NCBI GenBank assembly: GCA_016716325.1
Contig: JADJWO010000001.1
Span: 2,264,425-2,328,424, forward strand
Origin: Nitrosomonadales bacterium
GTDB lineage: Bacteria > Pseudomonadota > Gammaproteobacteria > Burkholderiales > Gallionellaceae
Direction: 5' to 3'
DNA length: 64,000 nucleotides
Under the pieces are notes generated by a model that had not been told where the DNA came from, did not search any database, and worked only from the letters and a program-made list of their open reading frames with translations. Positions 8,494-17,357 of the stretch are shown piece after piece. The position numbers and the translations under genes are program-made. Numbering within the stretch: position 1 is the stretch's first letter; each line of letters begins with the position of its first letter.

Positions 8494-9675
8494 ATGGCCA
8501 TTTCTCACGCCCCCGCACGCCCCCCCCTTTCAAGATACCTTCCTTATTTCATTGCGGTGATCCTGCTGGTTGTTGCGGCGTGGTATTTGATGCGCCCAGA
8601 CCCGGTTCGCGTGCAACTGGCGAAGGTCGAGCGCGGCACGGTGGAGGCGACGGTGAGCAACACCCGCGCCGGCACGGTCAAGGCATGCCGCCGCGCCAAG
8701 CTTGCGCCGCCGGCAGGCGGACAGATCGCGAACCTGCTGGTGAAGAAGGGCGAGCGCGTCGCAGCCAACCAGGTATTGCTGGAACTGTGGAACGATGATT
8801 TGCAGGCGCAGGCGCGGCTTGCGCAGGAGCAGCTCGACGTGGCGCAGACCCAGGCAAAACAGGCTTGCGTGCAGGCGGACCTGGCTGACAAGGAGATCGC
8901 GCGCGCGCGCCAGTTACAGGCACGCGGCTTCATCTCCGCCGAGGGGCTGGACCAGAAGTCGGCCGCCGCCAAGGTGGCGCGCGCCGGTTGCGACGCGGCG
9001 CACAGCCAGATCGGGCAGGCGCGCTCGCGCATCGCGGTGGCGCGTGCCGGACTGGCGCGCATGGTGCTGCGCGCGCCGTTCGACGGCATCATTGCCGATA
9101 TCAGCGGCGAGCTCGGCGAGTACGCCACGCCTTCGCCCCCCGGCATCCCGACGCCGCCCGCGATCGACCTGATCGACGACCGCTGTATGTTCGTCAGCGC
9201 GCCGATAGACGAGGTGGATGCGGCCAACATCAAGGTCGGTCAGGAGGCGCGCATCACGCTGGATGCGGTCAAGGGGAAGGCTTTCGCGGGCAAGGTCAAG
9301 CGCGTCGCGCCCTATGTGCTGGAGATGGAGAAGCAGGCGCGCACCGTGGAAGTCGAAGTGGAATTCGTCGAGCCGCCTACCGCGGAGAATCTGCTGGTCG
9401 GTTACAGCGCGGATGTCGAGATCGTTCATACGATTCACCCGAAAGTGTTGCGCATCCCCACGCAGACCCTGCTGGAAGGAAAACGCGTACTGGTTTACCA
9501 GCCATCGGACGACAGTCTGGAGGAGCGGGTGGTGAAGACCGGTCTGGCCAACTGGGAGCAGACCGAGGTCACGTCCGGATTGAACGAGGGCGAAAGGGTC
9601 GTGCTGTCGCTCGACCGGGCCGGGGTGAAGGCCGGTGCGCGTGTGCAACCGGAACCGGATAAGCCTGCCCAATGA
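8494..9675 (+). CDS. periplasmic adaptor (membrane fusion protein) of MacAB-type ABC exporter
   Basis: 393 residues of the HlyD/MacA family. One N-terminal membrane anchor (residues about 13-31) is followed by a biotinyl-lipoyl-like half, a long coiled-coil hairpin rich in Ala/Gln (about 95-190), the second lipoyl half (MVLRAPFDGIIADI) and beta-barrel domains. Such proteins bridge an inner-membrane ABC transporter to an outer-membrane TolC channel; no TolC gene is nearby. A gagga site precedes the ATG. It is first of four genes (adaptor, ATPase, permease, permease). Confidence 0.9.
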   Translation: MAISHAPARPPLSRYLPYFIAVILLVVAAWYLMRPDPVRVQLAKVERGTVEATVSNTRAGTVKACRRAKLAPPAGGQIANLLVKKGERVAANQVLLELWNDDLQAQARLAQEQLDVAQTQAKQACVQADLADKEIARARQLQARGFISAEGLDQKSAAAKVARAGCDAAHSQIGQARSRIAVARAGLARMVLRAPFDGIIADISGELGEYATPSPPGIPTPPAIDLIDDRCMFVSAPIDEVDAANIKVGQEARITLDAVKGKAFAGKVKRVAPYVLEMEKQARTVEVEVEFVEPPTAENLLVGYSADVEIVHTIHPKVLRIPTQTLLEGKRVLVYQPSDDSLEERVVKTGLANWEQTEVTSGLNEGERVVLSLDRAGVKAGARVQPEPDKPAQ

Positions 9676-9688
9676 TCCGGTGCGGCCG

Positions 9689-10369
9689 ATGATCCAGTTC
9701 GAGAAAGTCAGCCGCAGTTTCACGGTCGGCGACCAGCAGGTCGCCGCGTTGCGCGGCATCGACCTGCACATCGCGGCGGGTGACTATGTCTCCATCATGG
9801 GGCCGTCCGGCTCCGGCAAATCGACATTGCTCAACCTGATCGGGCTGCTGGACCGTCCGAGTTCGGGCGTCTACCGGCTGGACGGCGGCAACGTCAGCGC
9901 GCTCAACGACGAACAGCAGGCCAGGGTGCGCAGCGAAAAGATCGGTTTCGTGTTTCAGGCGTTCCATCTGGTCCCGCGCCTGACGGCGGCGATGAACATC
10001 GAACTGCCGATGATCCTGTCCGGCATCTCCCCGGACGAGCGCAAGGCGCGCGTTACGCAGTTGCTGGAGAATTACGGCCTGACGGACCGTGCCGACCATC
10101 GTCCCGACCAGCTTTCCGGCGGACAGCGCCAGCGCGTCGCCATCGCCCGCGCCACCAGCATGCATCCCGCCGTGCTGCTGGCCGACGAGCCGACCGGCAA
10201 TCTTGACCAGGCCACCGGCAAGGAAGTGATCAACCTGCTGGAAGCGCTGCTCGAACAGCAGGTCGCGCTGATCATGGTGACGCACGACCCGGTGATCGGC
10301 AGCCGCGCCCACCGGCAGTTGCACATGGTGGACGGGCAGATCGTCAGCGAGACCGGGCGCAGCACATGA
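9689..10369 (+). CDS. ABC transporter ATPase, MacB/LolD type
   Basis: A 226-residue ATP-binding subunit. Walker A GPSGSGKS is at 38-45, the Q-loop reads FVFQAF, the signature is LSGGQRQR, Walker B is VLLADEPTGNLD, and the switch histidine is in MVTHD. ATPases of this short type energise FtsX-family permeases. The start at 9689 (MIQFEKVSRSF) is chosen over an upstream frame extension overlapping the adaptor. It ends with an ATGA overlap onto the first permease, indicating translational coupling. Confidence 0.95.
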   Translation: MIQFEKVSRSFTVGDQQVAALRGIDLHIAAGDYVSIMGPSGSGKSTLLNLIGLLDRPSSGVYRLDGGNVSALNDEQQARVRSEKIGFVFQAFHLVPRLTAAMNIELPMILSGISPDERKARVTQLLENYGLTDRADHRPDQLSGGQRQRVAIARATSMHPAVLLADEPTGNLDQATGKEVINLLEALLEQQVALIMVTHDPVIGSRAHRQLHMVDGQIVSETGRST

Positions 10370-11574
10370 GGATGATCGACGTCGCGCAGCTCGCTTCCGG
10401 CAGTCTGCGCGGCAGTCGCGCACGTACCCTGCTGATGATCCTGGCGATGTCCATCGGCGTGGCGGCCGTCATGGTGCTGACCGGGCTGGGCGAGGGTGCG
10501 CGCCGCTATGTGGTCGACCAGTTCTCTTCGCTGGGTACCAATCTGGTGATCGTCCTGCCGGGGCGCACCGAGACGGCCGGCGTCGGCCCGGGCATGCTGC
10601 TGGGGCAGATCCCGCGCGAGATCTCGCTAGACGATGCCGAGGCGGTGTTGCGCAGCCGTTCCGTCAAACGTATCGCGCCGCTGACCGTCGGTACGGCCAC
10701 CCTTTCACGCGATGCGCTGAACCGCGAGGCGATCATATTGGGTTCGACGCATAACCTGCTCGAGGTGCGCCACATGAGCATGGGGATGGGGGAGTTCCTG
10801 CCGCCGGGCGATATCCGCGAGAGCGCATCGGTATGCGTGCTGGGCAACCAGCTCCGGCGCGAGCTGTTCGGCAATGAACAGCCCATCGGCCAGTGGGTGC
10901 GTCTCGGTGACCGCCGCTTCCGCGTCATCGGCGTGCTGGCCGCGCAGGGCGAATCGATGGGGATGCGCACCGATGAACTGGTGATCGTTCCAGTGGCGTC
11001 GGCGCATCAGTTGTTCAATACCTCGGGCCTGTTCCGCATCCTGGTCGAGGCGAAGAGCCGCGACACCATCGAGCAGGCCAAGCATGATGTGGAGCAGATC
11101 ATGTTCCAGCGGCACAACGGCGAGAAGGATGTGACGGTGATCACGCAGGACGCGGTGCTGGCCACCTTCGACCGTATCCTGCGCGCGCTGACGCTGGCGG
11201 TGGGCGGCATCGCCGCGATCAGTCTTGCGGTGGCCGGCATCCTGATCATGAACGTGATGCTGATCGCCGTGTCGCAGCGCGTCAGGGAGATCGGTCTGCT
11301 CAAGGCGCTGGGCGCGCCCGCCGGGCAGATACGCAACCTGTTCCTGGCCGAGGCGATCCTGCTGTCCGGCATCGGCAGCGCGGTGGGTCTGGTGCTCGGG
11401 CAGGCGGGGATCATGGTGATCGCGCATCTCTATCCGTCGCTGCCGGTGGCTGCACCCTGGTGGGCGGTACTGGCGGCGATCGCCACGTCGCTCGGCACCG
11501 GGGTGCTGTTCAGCGTGTGGCCGGCGCGGCGTGCAGCCCAGCTCGATCCGGTGCTGGCATTGGCCAGGTCATGA
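10366..11574 (+). CDS. FtsX/MacB-family ABC permease (first)
   Basis: 402 residues with the MacB layout: one N-terminal membrane helix (about 22-42), a large periplasmic domain (MacB_PCD), then three C-terminal helices (about 275-390). Mechanotransmission permeases of this class drive export from the periplasm rather than across the inner membrane. It lacks a fused ATPase and relies on the preceding gene. It shares the LLKALGA coupling helix with the next permease but differs clearly elsewhere. Confidence 0.9.
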   Translation: MRMIDVAQLASGSLRGSRARTLLMILAMSIGVAAVMVLTGLGEGARRYVVDQFSSLGTNLVIVLPGRTETAGVGPGMLLGQIPREISLDDAEAVLRSRSVKRIAPLTVGTATLSRDALNREAIILGSTHNLLEVRHMSMGMGEFLPPGDIRESASVCVLGNQLRRELFGNEQPIGQWVRLGDRRFRVIGVLAAQGESMGMRTDELVIVPVASAHQLFNTSGLFRILVEAKSRDTIEQAKHDVEQIMFQRHNGEKDVTVITQDAVLATFDRILRALTLAVGGIAAISLAVAGILIMNVMLIAVSQRVREIGLLKALGAPAGQIRNLFLAEAILLSGIGSAVGLVLGQAGIMVIAHLYPSLPVAAPWWAVLAAIATSLGTGVLFSVWPARRAAQLDPVLALARS

Positions 11575-11589
11575 ACCGGTGTTCCTGAG

Positions 11590-12789
11590 ATGTTACTTCC
11601 CGACCTGATCCGCCTGACCACCTCCAGCTTCCTGTCCTACCGGATGCGCAGCTTCCTGACCGGGCTGGGCATCGCGGTCGGCATCACGGCGGTGATCCTG
11701 CTCACCTCCATCGGCGAAGGGTTGCACCAGTTCGTGCTGGCGGAGTTCTCGCAGTTCGGTACCAACATCACTTCGATCCAGCCGGGCAAGACCCAGATGC
11801 AGGGCGGTAATGTGGGCATCCTGGGTTCGGTCCGGCCGCTGTCGCTGGACGATGCGGACGCATTGCGCCGCCTGCCTTATGTCGAGAGCGTCAATCCCGG
11901 CCTGATGGGCAATTCCGACCTGCGCGCCAACGGCAAGACGCGCCGTGCGACCGTGTTCGGCGAGGGGCGCGACTTCGCCACGACTTTCAGCATGAAGGTG
12001 CAGAGCGGCGGTTTCTGGACGGACGAGGACAACGAGCAGGCGCGCGCTCAGGTGGTGCTGGGGTCCAGGGTCAACCAGGAGCTGTTCGGCGGACAGAATC
12101 CGCTCGGCAGTTATCTGCGCATCGGCGGACAGCGCTACCGCGTCATCGGCGTGATGGAGCCCAAGGGGCAGATACTCGGGCTGGACATGGACGACGCCGT
12201 GTTCATCCCGGTCGCGCGCGCGATGGAGTTGTTCAACCGTCCGGGGTTGATGGAGATCAACGTGCGTTATCGCCCGAGCGCCGATCTTGCCACGGTCACG
12301 CGGCTGATCACCGAGCGCCTGATCGAGCGGCACGGGCGCGAGGATTTCACGCTGATCTCGCAGGAACAGGCGCTCGAGGTGTTGGGTTCGGTGCTGGATG
12401 TGATCACTTTCGCGGTGGGTGCGCTGGGCGGCATCTCGCTGCTGGTGGGCGGGGTCGGCATCCTGACCATCATGACCATGGCGGTCACCGAGCGCACCAC
12501 CGAGATCGGCCTGTTGCGCGCGCTGGGGGCAAGGGAACGGCAGGTGCTGACGCTGTTCCTCGGCGAGGCGATCCTGCTATCCGCGCTGGGTGGTCTGGCC
12601 GGGCTGGCGCTCGGGGTCGGCATCGCCCAGGTTCTGCACTGGCTGTTCCCGGCGTTGCCGGTGCATACGCCCTGGCTGTTCGCCGCGCTGGCCGAATTGA
12701 GCGCGGTCACCATCGGCCTGCTGGCCGGCGTGATGCCGGCGCGGCGCGCCGCCCGGCTCGACCCGGTGGAGGCATTGCATACCGAATAA
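11590..12789 (+). CDS. FtsX/MacB-family ABC permease (second)
   Basis: 399 residues with the same topology as the preceding permease: one helix at about 22-42, a periplasmic domain with GVMEPKGQILGLDMDD, and three C-terminal helices with the coupling motif TTEIGLLRALGARE. Only one ATPase is present in the operon, so the two permeases probably form a heterodimer on an ATPase homodimer. The substrate is unknown. The ATG follows the previous stop by 15 bases. Confidence 0.9.
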   Translation: MLLPDLIRLTTSSFLSYRMRSFLTGLGIAVGITAVILLTSIGEGLHQFVLAEFSQFGTNITSIQPGKTQMQGGNVGILGSVRPLSLDDADALRRLPYVESVNPGLMGNSDLRANGKTRRATVFGEGRDFATTFSMKVQSGGFWTDEDNEQARAQVVLGSRVNQELFGGQNPLGSYLRIGGQRYRVIGVMEPKGQILGLDMDDAVFIPVARAMELFNRPGLMEINVRYRPSADLATVTRLITERLIERHGREDFTLISQEQALEVLGSVLDVITFAVGALGGISLLVGGVGILTIMTMAVTERTTEIGLLRALGARERQVLTLFLGEAILLSALGGLAGLALGVGIAQVLHWLFPALPVHTPWLFAALAELSAVTIGLLAGVMPARRAARLDPVEALHTE

Positions 12790-13015
12790 GCGCCGCTGAC
12801 GGCCGAATTCCGGTAAAAATCCCCGTTGCGTTCATTCCCGTTTTTCCTCCGCTCGTCGGTCGTGGCCGGCCGCCCGGTTTTTTCGTTTTCCGCCCGTCAG
12901 TCTGGTTTTGAATCGCCGCGCCGTTCTGGCAAAGTGCGCAGCAATCGTGATGGCGCAACACTTTGTTCGCCGTGACGAGTGTCTGGTAGCGATAATTTTG
13001 ACGAGTGAGGAAAAA

Positions 13016-13138
13016 ATGAAAAAGACCTGTACGAAAGCAACTGAAATGATCGCCCGACTGGTACGCTGGGCAGTGGTCGGCGTTGCATCTTTCGTCGTCG
13101 TGCTCCCTGTTGTGACTTCCATACAAAGCTATGCCTGA
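13016..13138 (+). CDS. 40-residue single-span membrane peptide
   Basis: Short gene with a good ribosome site (gtgagg five bases before ATG). The product has a basic N-terminus (MKKTCTKATEMIARLVRW) and one hydrophobic span (AVVGVASFVVVLPVV), with a short SIQSYA tail. A GATAAT box lies about 20 bases upstream. It could be a small membrane protein or an uncleaved signal sequence remnant. It ends 25 bases before the cyclic-nucleotide-binding gene and may be cotranscribed with it. No family recognised. Confidence 0.55.
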   Translation: MKKTCTKATEMIARLVRWAVVGVASFVVVLPVVTSIQSYA

Positions 13139-13163
13139 AGCGGGCGTTTTCACGGAGGATAGA

Positions 13164-13640
13164 ATGACTACAGTGATCGATACTTTGCAGGCCTCCGCCG
13201 TTACCGGCGGATTGAACGATGCGGAACTCAAGCGCATCGCGGGCATGTTCGAGGCCAGGGCGTATAAATCCGGCGAGGCGATCGGGGCGCCGCAAGACGG
13301 GGAGTGCGACAACCTGTCCATCCTGGCGGACGGCAACATCAAGGTGAAGGTCCCGTGCGGGGTGGGCGAAGCTACGGTCTGCACGCTGGTCCCGGGCGAC
13401 ATGACGGATCTGGGCGGTTTTTCCGTCAGCGATGCCGATGCGAGATTCTATGCGTCCGGGGACGCGGTCATCCTGAGCATGAACAAGAGCCGGTTCGACG
13501 TCATGGCCGAGTCGTATCCGCTGATGATGAGTCGCGTGGCGCGGGGAATGAGACGCAGTTTCCAGGGCGTCCTGTGGCGCATGAACAGGCAGGTCGCCGA
13601 TCTCAGGGATTATGTTTACAGTACCCATAGCCGCCGATGA
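13164..13640 (+). CDS. cyclic nucleotide-binding-domain protein without DNA-binding domain
   Basis: 158 residues with the beta-roll layout of a cNMP-binding domain: LNDAELKRIAGMFEARAYKSGEAI at the start, SILADGNIKVKV, and VPGDMTDLGGF in place of the phosphate-binding cassette. The usual FGE..LL.....R arginine-containing cassette is not clear, so cAMP binding is doubtful. There is no helix-turn-helix after it, unlike CRP/FNR. The start at 13164 is chosen for its GGAGG site; an upstream ATG at 13131 overlaps the small membrane gene. Role unknown. Confidence 0.75.
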   Translation: MTTVIDTLQASAVTGGLNDAELKRIAGMFEARAYKSGEAIGAPQDGECDNLSILADGNIKVKVPCGVGEATVCTLVPGDMTDLGGFSVSDADARFYASGDAVILSMNKSRFDVMAESYPLMMSRVARGMRRSFQGVLWRMNRQVADLRDYVYSTHSRR

Positions 13641-13661
13641 GACGGGCGTGATCGTGCCAAT

Positions 13662-14963
13662 ATGAAGATAGATAAATTTTCCAGGCCGGCAAGCTGCGAC
13701 ATATTCTGCAATGTCGTGGACAACTACGGTGACATCGGCGTGAGCTGGCGGCTGGCGCGAATATTGGCAAAAGAACACGGCTTGCGGGTGCGGTTGTGGG
13801 TGGACGACCTGCACAGCTTTGCCATGCTGTGCCCGGAAGCCGATGTGACGCGGGAGGCGCAGCATTGCCGCGGCGTGGAAGTGCGGCGCTGGATTGCTGA
13901 CGCATTCCCCCCTCTCCCGGCCTGTCGGCCACCCTCTCCCGCTTGCGGGAGAGGGGATGGGGGAGAGGGAGTCAAGGGAGATGAGAAACTTCCAGATGTG
14001 ATACCCGCCGAGTTGGTCATCGAGGCGTTCGCCTGCAAATTGCCGGAACGCTATGTCGCGGCAATGGCGGCGCAACGCCACAAGCCGGTCTGGCTGAATC
14101 TCGAATACCTGAGCGCGGAAAGCTGGGTCGAGGACTGCCATCAGCTGCCTTCGCCGCACCCCAACCTGCCGTTGACCAGACATTTCTTTTTCCCCGGATT
14201 TACCCGGAAAACCGGCGGCCTGCTGCTGGAGCGCGACCTGATGGTGCGCCGCGACAAATTCCAGAACGATGCCGGCCTGCAACGTACGTTCTGGCAGGGC
14301 ATGGGCATGGAGATGCCGCGCTCGGGAACGCTCAAGGTGTCGCTGTTCGCGTACGAGAATGCGGCAGTCGGCGGCCTGCTCGATGTCTGGGCCCAGGGCG
14401 GGGACCCGGTGCTGTGCCTGGTGCCGGAAGGCCGCATCCTGCCGCAGGTCAGGCAATACTTCGGAGAAGTCGCGTCTATAGATTCCCCTCGCCCGCTTGC
14501 GGGAGAGGGGCCGGGGGAGAGGGGCAACTATTCGCGCGGCAATCTGACAGTACGCGTGTTGCCGTTCGTCGAACAGGATCGCTACGACGAATTGCTGTGG
14601 GCATGCGATGTCAATTTCGTGCGCGGCGAGGATTCATGCGTGCGGGCGCAATGGGCGGGCAAGCCGTTCATCTGGCAGATCTACCCGCAGCACGATGCGG
14701 TGCACTGGGACAAATTGCAGGCTTTCCTGGGGCTTTATGGCGCTTCGCTTGGCGCGGAGTCGAGCCGCGCGATGCAGGGATTGTGGAAGGAATGGAACGA
14801 TGAGGGCAAGGCATGGCAGGCATGGCCCGCTTTCGTGGCGGCACGGGGCGAGCTGGGGCGCCGCGCCCAGGCCTGGGCGCGGGAACTGGCATGGAACGAT
14901 CAGGCTTTGAATCTGCTGGATTTTTCGCGGAAAATCGGTAGAATGCGCGCCTTCGAAAATTGA
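13662..14963 (+). CDS. earP: EF-P arginine rhamnosyltransferase, with two in-frame repeat insertions
   Basis: Transfers rhamnose from dTDP-rhamnose to Arg32 of elongation factor P. It is recognised by the N-terminal DIFCNVVDNYGDIGVSWRLAR (catalytic aspartate region), the C-terminal VRGEDSCVRAQWAGKPFIWQIYPQ nucleotide-sugar site, and its place directly upstream of efp. 433 residues against about 375-390 usual. The surplus is explained by two copies of the dispersed palindrome, at about residues 82-103 (RPPSPACGRGDGGEG) and 274-288 (DSPRPLAGEGPGERG). Both lie between conserved blocks and keep the frame. Confidence 0.95.
   Translation: MKIDKFSRPASCDIFCNVVDNYGDIGVSWRLARILAKEHGLRVRLWVDDLHSFAMLCPEADVTREAQHCRGVEVRRWIADAFPPLPACRPPSPACGRGDGGEGVKGDEKLPDVIPAELVIEAFACKLPERYVAAMAAQRHKPVWLNLEYLSAESWVEDCHQLPSPHPNLPLTRHFFFPGFTRKTGGLLLERDLMVRRDKFQNDAGLQRTFWQGMGMEMPRSGTLKVSLFAYENAAVGGLLDVWAQGGDPVLCLVPEGRILPQVRQYFGEVASIDSPRPLAGEGPGERGNYSRGNLTVRVLPFVEQDRYDELLWACDVNFVRGEDSCVRAQWAGKPFIWQIYPQHDAVHWDKLQAFLGLYGASLGAESSRAMQGLWKEWNDEGKAWQAWPAFVAARGELGRRAQAWARELAWNDQALNLLDFSRKIGRMRAFEN
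13907..13970 (+). repeat. family A palindrome in earP (copy 1)
   Basis: Double copy: a decayed CCCCCTCTCCCGGCC followed by a full CCCTCTCCCGCTTGCGGGAG with the tail GATGGGGGAGAGGGA. Confidence 0.85.
14484..14524 (+). repeat. family A palindrome in earP (copy 2)
   Basis: CCCCTCGCCCGCTTGCGGGA followed by GAGGGG and the GGGGGAGAGGGG tail, translated as SPRPLAGEGPGER. Confidence 0.85.
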
Positions 14964-14975
14964 GGGGCAGCAAAC

Positions 14976-15530
14976 ATGAAAACCGCACAAGAACTTCGCG
15001 CCGGCAATGTCGTGATGATCGGCAGCGACCCGATGGTCGTGCTGAAGGCTGAATACAGCCGTTCCGGCCGTAGCGGCTCGGTGGTCAAGATGAAGATGAA
15101 GAACCTGCTCAACGAGCAGGCAAAGGAAGCCGTCTATAGCGCGGACGACAAGTTCGACAACATCATCCTGGATCGCAAGGAATGCACTTACTCCTACTTT
15201 GCCGACCCGATGTACGTGTTCATGGACGAAGAGTACAACCAGTACGAGATCGAAGCCGAGAGCATGGGCGACGCGATCAACTACATCGAGGACGGCATGC
15301 CGTGCGAAGTGGTGTTCTATAACGAGAAGGCGATCTCCGTGGAATTGCCGAACACCATCGTGCGCGAAGTGATCTACACCGAGCCGGCAGTGCGCGGCGA
15401 CACTTCCGGCAAGGTGATGAAACCGGCCAAGATCAACACCGGTTTCGAACTGCCGGTCGCGGCGTTCATCGAGATCGGCGACAGGATCGAGATCGATACG
15501 CGCACCAACGAGTTCAAGAAGCGCGCCTGA
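14976..15530 (+). CDS. efp: elongation factor P, Arg32 (rhamnosylated) type
   Basis: 184 residues, three-domain EF-P that binds between the ribosomal P and E sites and relieves stalling at polyproline. The tip loop reads SRSGRSG with Arg at position 32, the residue modified by EarP, instead of the lysine used by EpmA systems. This matches the earP gene 12 bases upstream. A gagggg site precedes the ATG. A strong bidirectional terminator follows. Confidence 0.98.
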   Translation: MKTAQELRAGNVVMIGSDPMVVLKAEYSRSGRSGSVVKMKMKNLLNEQAKEAVYSADDKFDNIILDRKECTYSYFADPMYVFMDEEYNQYEIEAESMGDAINYIEDGMPCEVVFYNEKAISVELPNTIVREVIYTEPAVRGDTSGKVMKPAKINTGFELPVAAFIEIGDRIEIDTRTNEFKKRA

Positions 15531-15552
15531 TCGCCCGCAGTAACAGGCAAAA

Positions 15553-15581
15553 GGCCAGCCGCGAGGCTGGCCTTTTTGTTT
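15553..15581. terminator. bidirectional rho-independent terminator
   Basis: GGCCAGCC-gcga-GGCTGGCC followed by TTTTTGTTT on the plus strand. On the minus strand the same hairpin is followed by TTTTG. It separates efp from the convergent gene ending at 15596. Confidence 0.92.
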
Positions 15582-15595
15582 GCGTGTGCCCCGGT

Positions 15596-17239
15596 TCATT
15601 TCTGGGCGGACGGGAGCCACTGGAAGCCGGCACGCTCGAAGTCTTCCCCTTCTTCCATCAGTTCGGTGAGCTTGATGTTGCGGCTCTTTTCTCCCAGCAT
15701 CATTTCGTAGATGGTGTCCTGAACGAAGACGCCGGATTCGATCAGCATCGTGGCATGCGCATAGGAATTGTTCGCGTCGGGCAACAGGATGGCCGGCAGG
15801 TAATCGTAATCGAACGAGCCGGAGCTGCTCTCCCAGTTGGAGACTTTCTCGCTTTCCTTGCCGAGGGTACGCAACCATACCGACAGGGGTTTCTTGGCGA
15901 TGATCTCGATGCCTGCATGCACCGTACCCTGCAGGTCGGTTTGCAGGCGCCGGATCAGGCCGACCCACCATAACGGTGTGTTCTTCGGCTTGAGCCCGCA
16001 CAGGTCGCCGATCTTGACCCACGCGCCGCCGTCCCTCGGGATCGTCCCGCCCATGCCGTCCAGGCTTGCATCCAGGATGTGCCATTCTTCCATGTCGTAA
16101 TCGAGATCCTCCTTGATCGAAGCGAGGCCGATGCCGGAGCGTTTCTTCAGGCCGGCGGCATCTTTCTCGGACAGGTTCGTCATCGTGTCCAGGTCGAGGC
16201 GCGTCACCAACTGGCTGATCGTCCTGAAGCTGTGGACCACATCGACAACGGTGTCGATCTGCCTGCGTTCATGGTGTCGCTGCGGAGGGTCTTCGCTCCA
16301 GTATGTTTGCAGATGCTTGAGTACGGTCAGTTTGCCCGACGGGGTGAACTCGCTGCCGAAGCGCTGCTCACGCTGGATCATCCCGTGCTCGTTCTGTTCG
16401 ATGATGCCCGCGATCTTGGGGATGGCCCTGACCGCCCCGAAGTAGCGCGTGGTCGGCGTGACCGTGAGATCGCTGCCCGCGCGCATCGGCGCCGACGGCC
16501 TGGACAGGTCGATGCAGTAGGGGCAGTCGGGATCGGGCGATTCCTTGAGGTCGAAGAAACTGACCATGCGGCCGGCGATGCGGAAAGTCACCTCGATCTG
16601 GTCCGGCGCCAGCGTGCCGGGAGAGGAGACGTCGAGCATCAGCGCGCGCAGCAATTCGCGCTGCGGGCTGGTATGGATGACATGTCTGGGATAGGGGTAG
16701 ACCATGTTGTCGAACTGGCTGTCCGCGGCGAAGCGGTAGCATTCGAACATTCGGCTCCAGACCGATTGCTCGATAGCGATGTAATGCATCATCTCCAGTT
16801 TCATCTGTTCGGCAGTGGCGCGCAGCAGGCGGACGCAGATGACCGGCATGATCTCCTTGAGGTCCCAGGGTGTCTTTTCCGCGCTGCGATATTGCTGCAC
16901 GCAGGCTTCATAGGCTTCGGCCAGCACTTTGGAGAAACCGTGCAGACCATCCCACAAGTGCTTGCCCTTGAAATCCTGCAGATGCGGTTCACCGAGATAC
17001 AGGCGCAGCAGTTCGGCATGCAGCGGCTGGCCGGTCTCGTCCAGCAGCATGATGATCTCGGTGCGCAGCATGGGGGTGTAGCCCTGCGCATCCTTGACCG
17101 ACGACAGCCAGGACGCGAGTTCGTCCAGCGCCTTGAACGCATCGTCCTTCGGCAGGTCGGCGAGCAGTTTGCGCGCCTCCTTCATGTCGTACATCGGGTG
17201 ATCCGGTTTTTCGCCAAAGATATCGTTCAGGGAAAACAT
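15596..17239 (-). CDS. conserved protein of unknown function, possible PilZ-like C-terminal part
   Basis: A 547-residue soluble protein with a strong AGGAG site before the ATG. I do not recognise a named family. The N-terminal two thirds are largely helical, with a CPYC motif (CPYCIDLSRP) near residue 240. The C-terminal part holds DASLDGMGG near 395, which fits the [D/N]xSxxG signature of c-di-GMP-binding PilZ domains, and a beta-rich stretch follows. A matching RxxxR motif is not evident, so c-di-GMP binding is only a suggestion. It lies 118 bases downstream of the FGGY-kinase gene on the same strand and could be transcribed with that operon. Confidence 0.7.
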   Translation of the reverse strand: MFSLNDIFGEKPDHPMYDMKEARKLLADLPKDDAFKALDELASWLSSVKDAQGYTPMLRTEIIMLLDETGQPLHAELLRLYLGEPHLQDFKGKHLWDGLHGFSKVLAEAYEACVQQYRSAEKTPWDLKEIMPVICVRLLRATAEQMKLEMMHYIAIEQSVWSRMFECYRFAADSQFDNMVYPYPRHVIHTSPQRELLRALMLDVSSPGTLAPDQIEVTFRIAGRMVSFFDLKESPDPDCPYCIDLSRPSAPMRAGSDLTVTPTTRYFGAVRAIPKIAGIIEQNEHGMIQREQRFGSEFTPSGKLTVLKHLQTYWSEDPPQRHHERRQIDTVVDVVHSFRTISQLVTRLDLDTMTNLSEKDAAGLKKRSGIGLASIKEDLDYDMEEWHILDASLDGMGGTIPRDGGAWVKIGDLCGLKPKNTPLWWVGLIRRLQTDLQGTVHAGIEIIAKKPLSVWLRTLGKESEKVSNWESSSGSFDYDYLPAILLPDANNSYAHATMLIESGVFVQDTIYEMMLGEKSRNIKLTELMEEGEDFERAGFQWLPSAQK

Positions 17240-17357
17240 GGTGGGTCTCCTGCTCTGGATGCTGACGGGCGGGCGCGTCTTGTGCGGTCATCATAACGGA
17301 ACGTCCCGTGCCGGAAAAGCAGAGACTGAAGCGCCGGTGGGCGGCAGGGAAGGCGCG

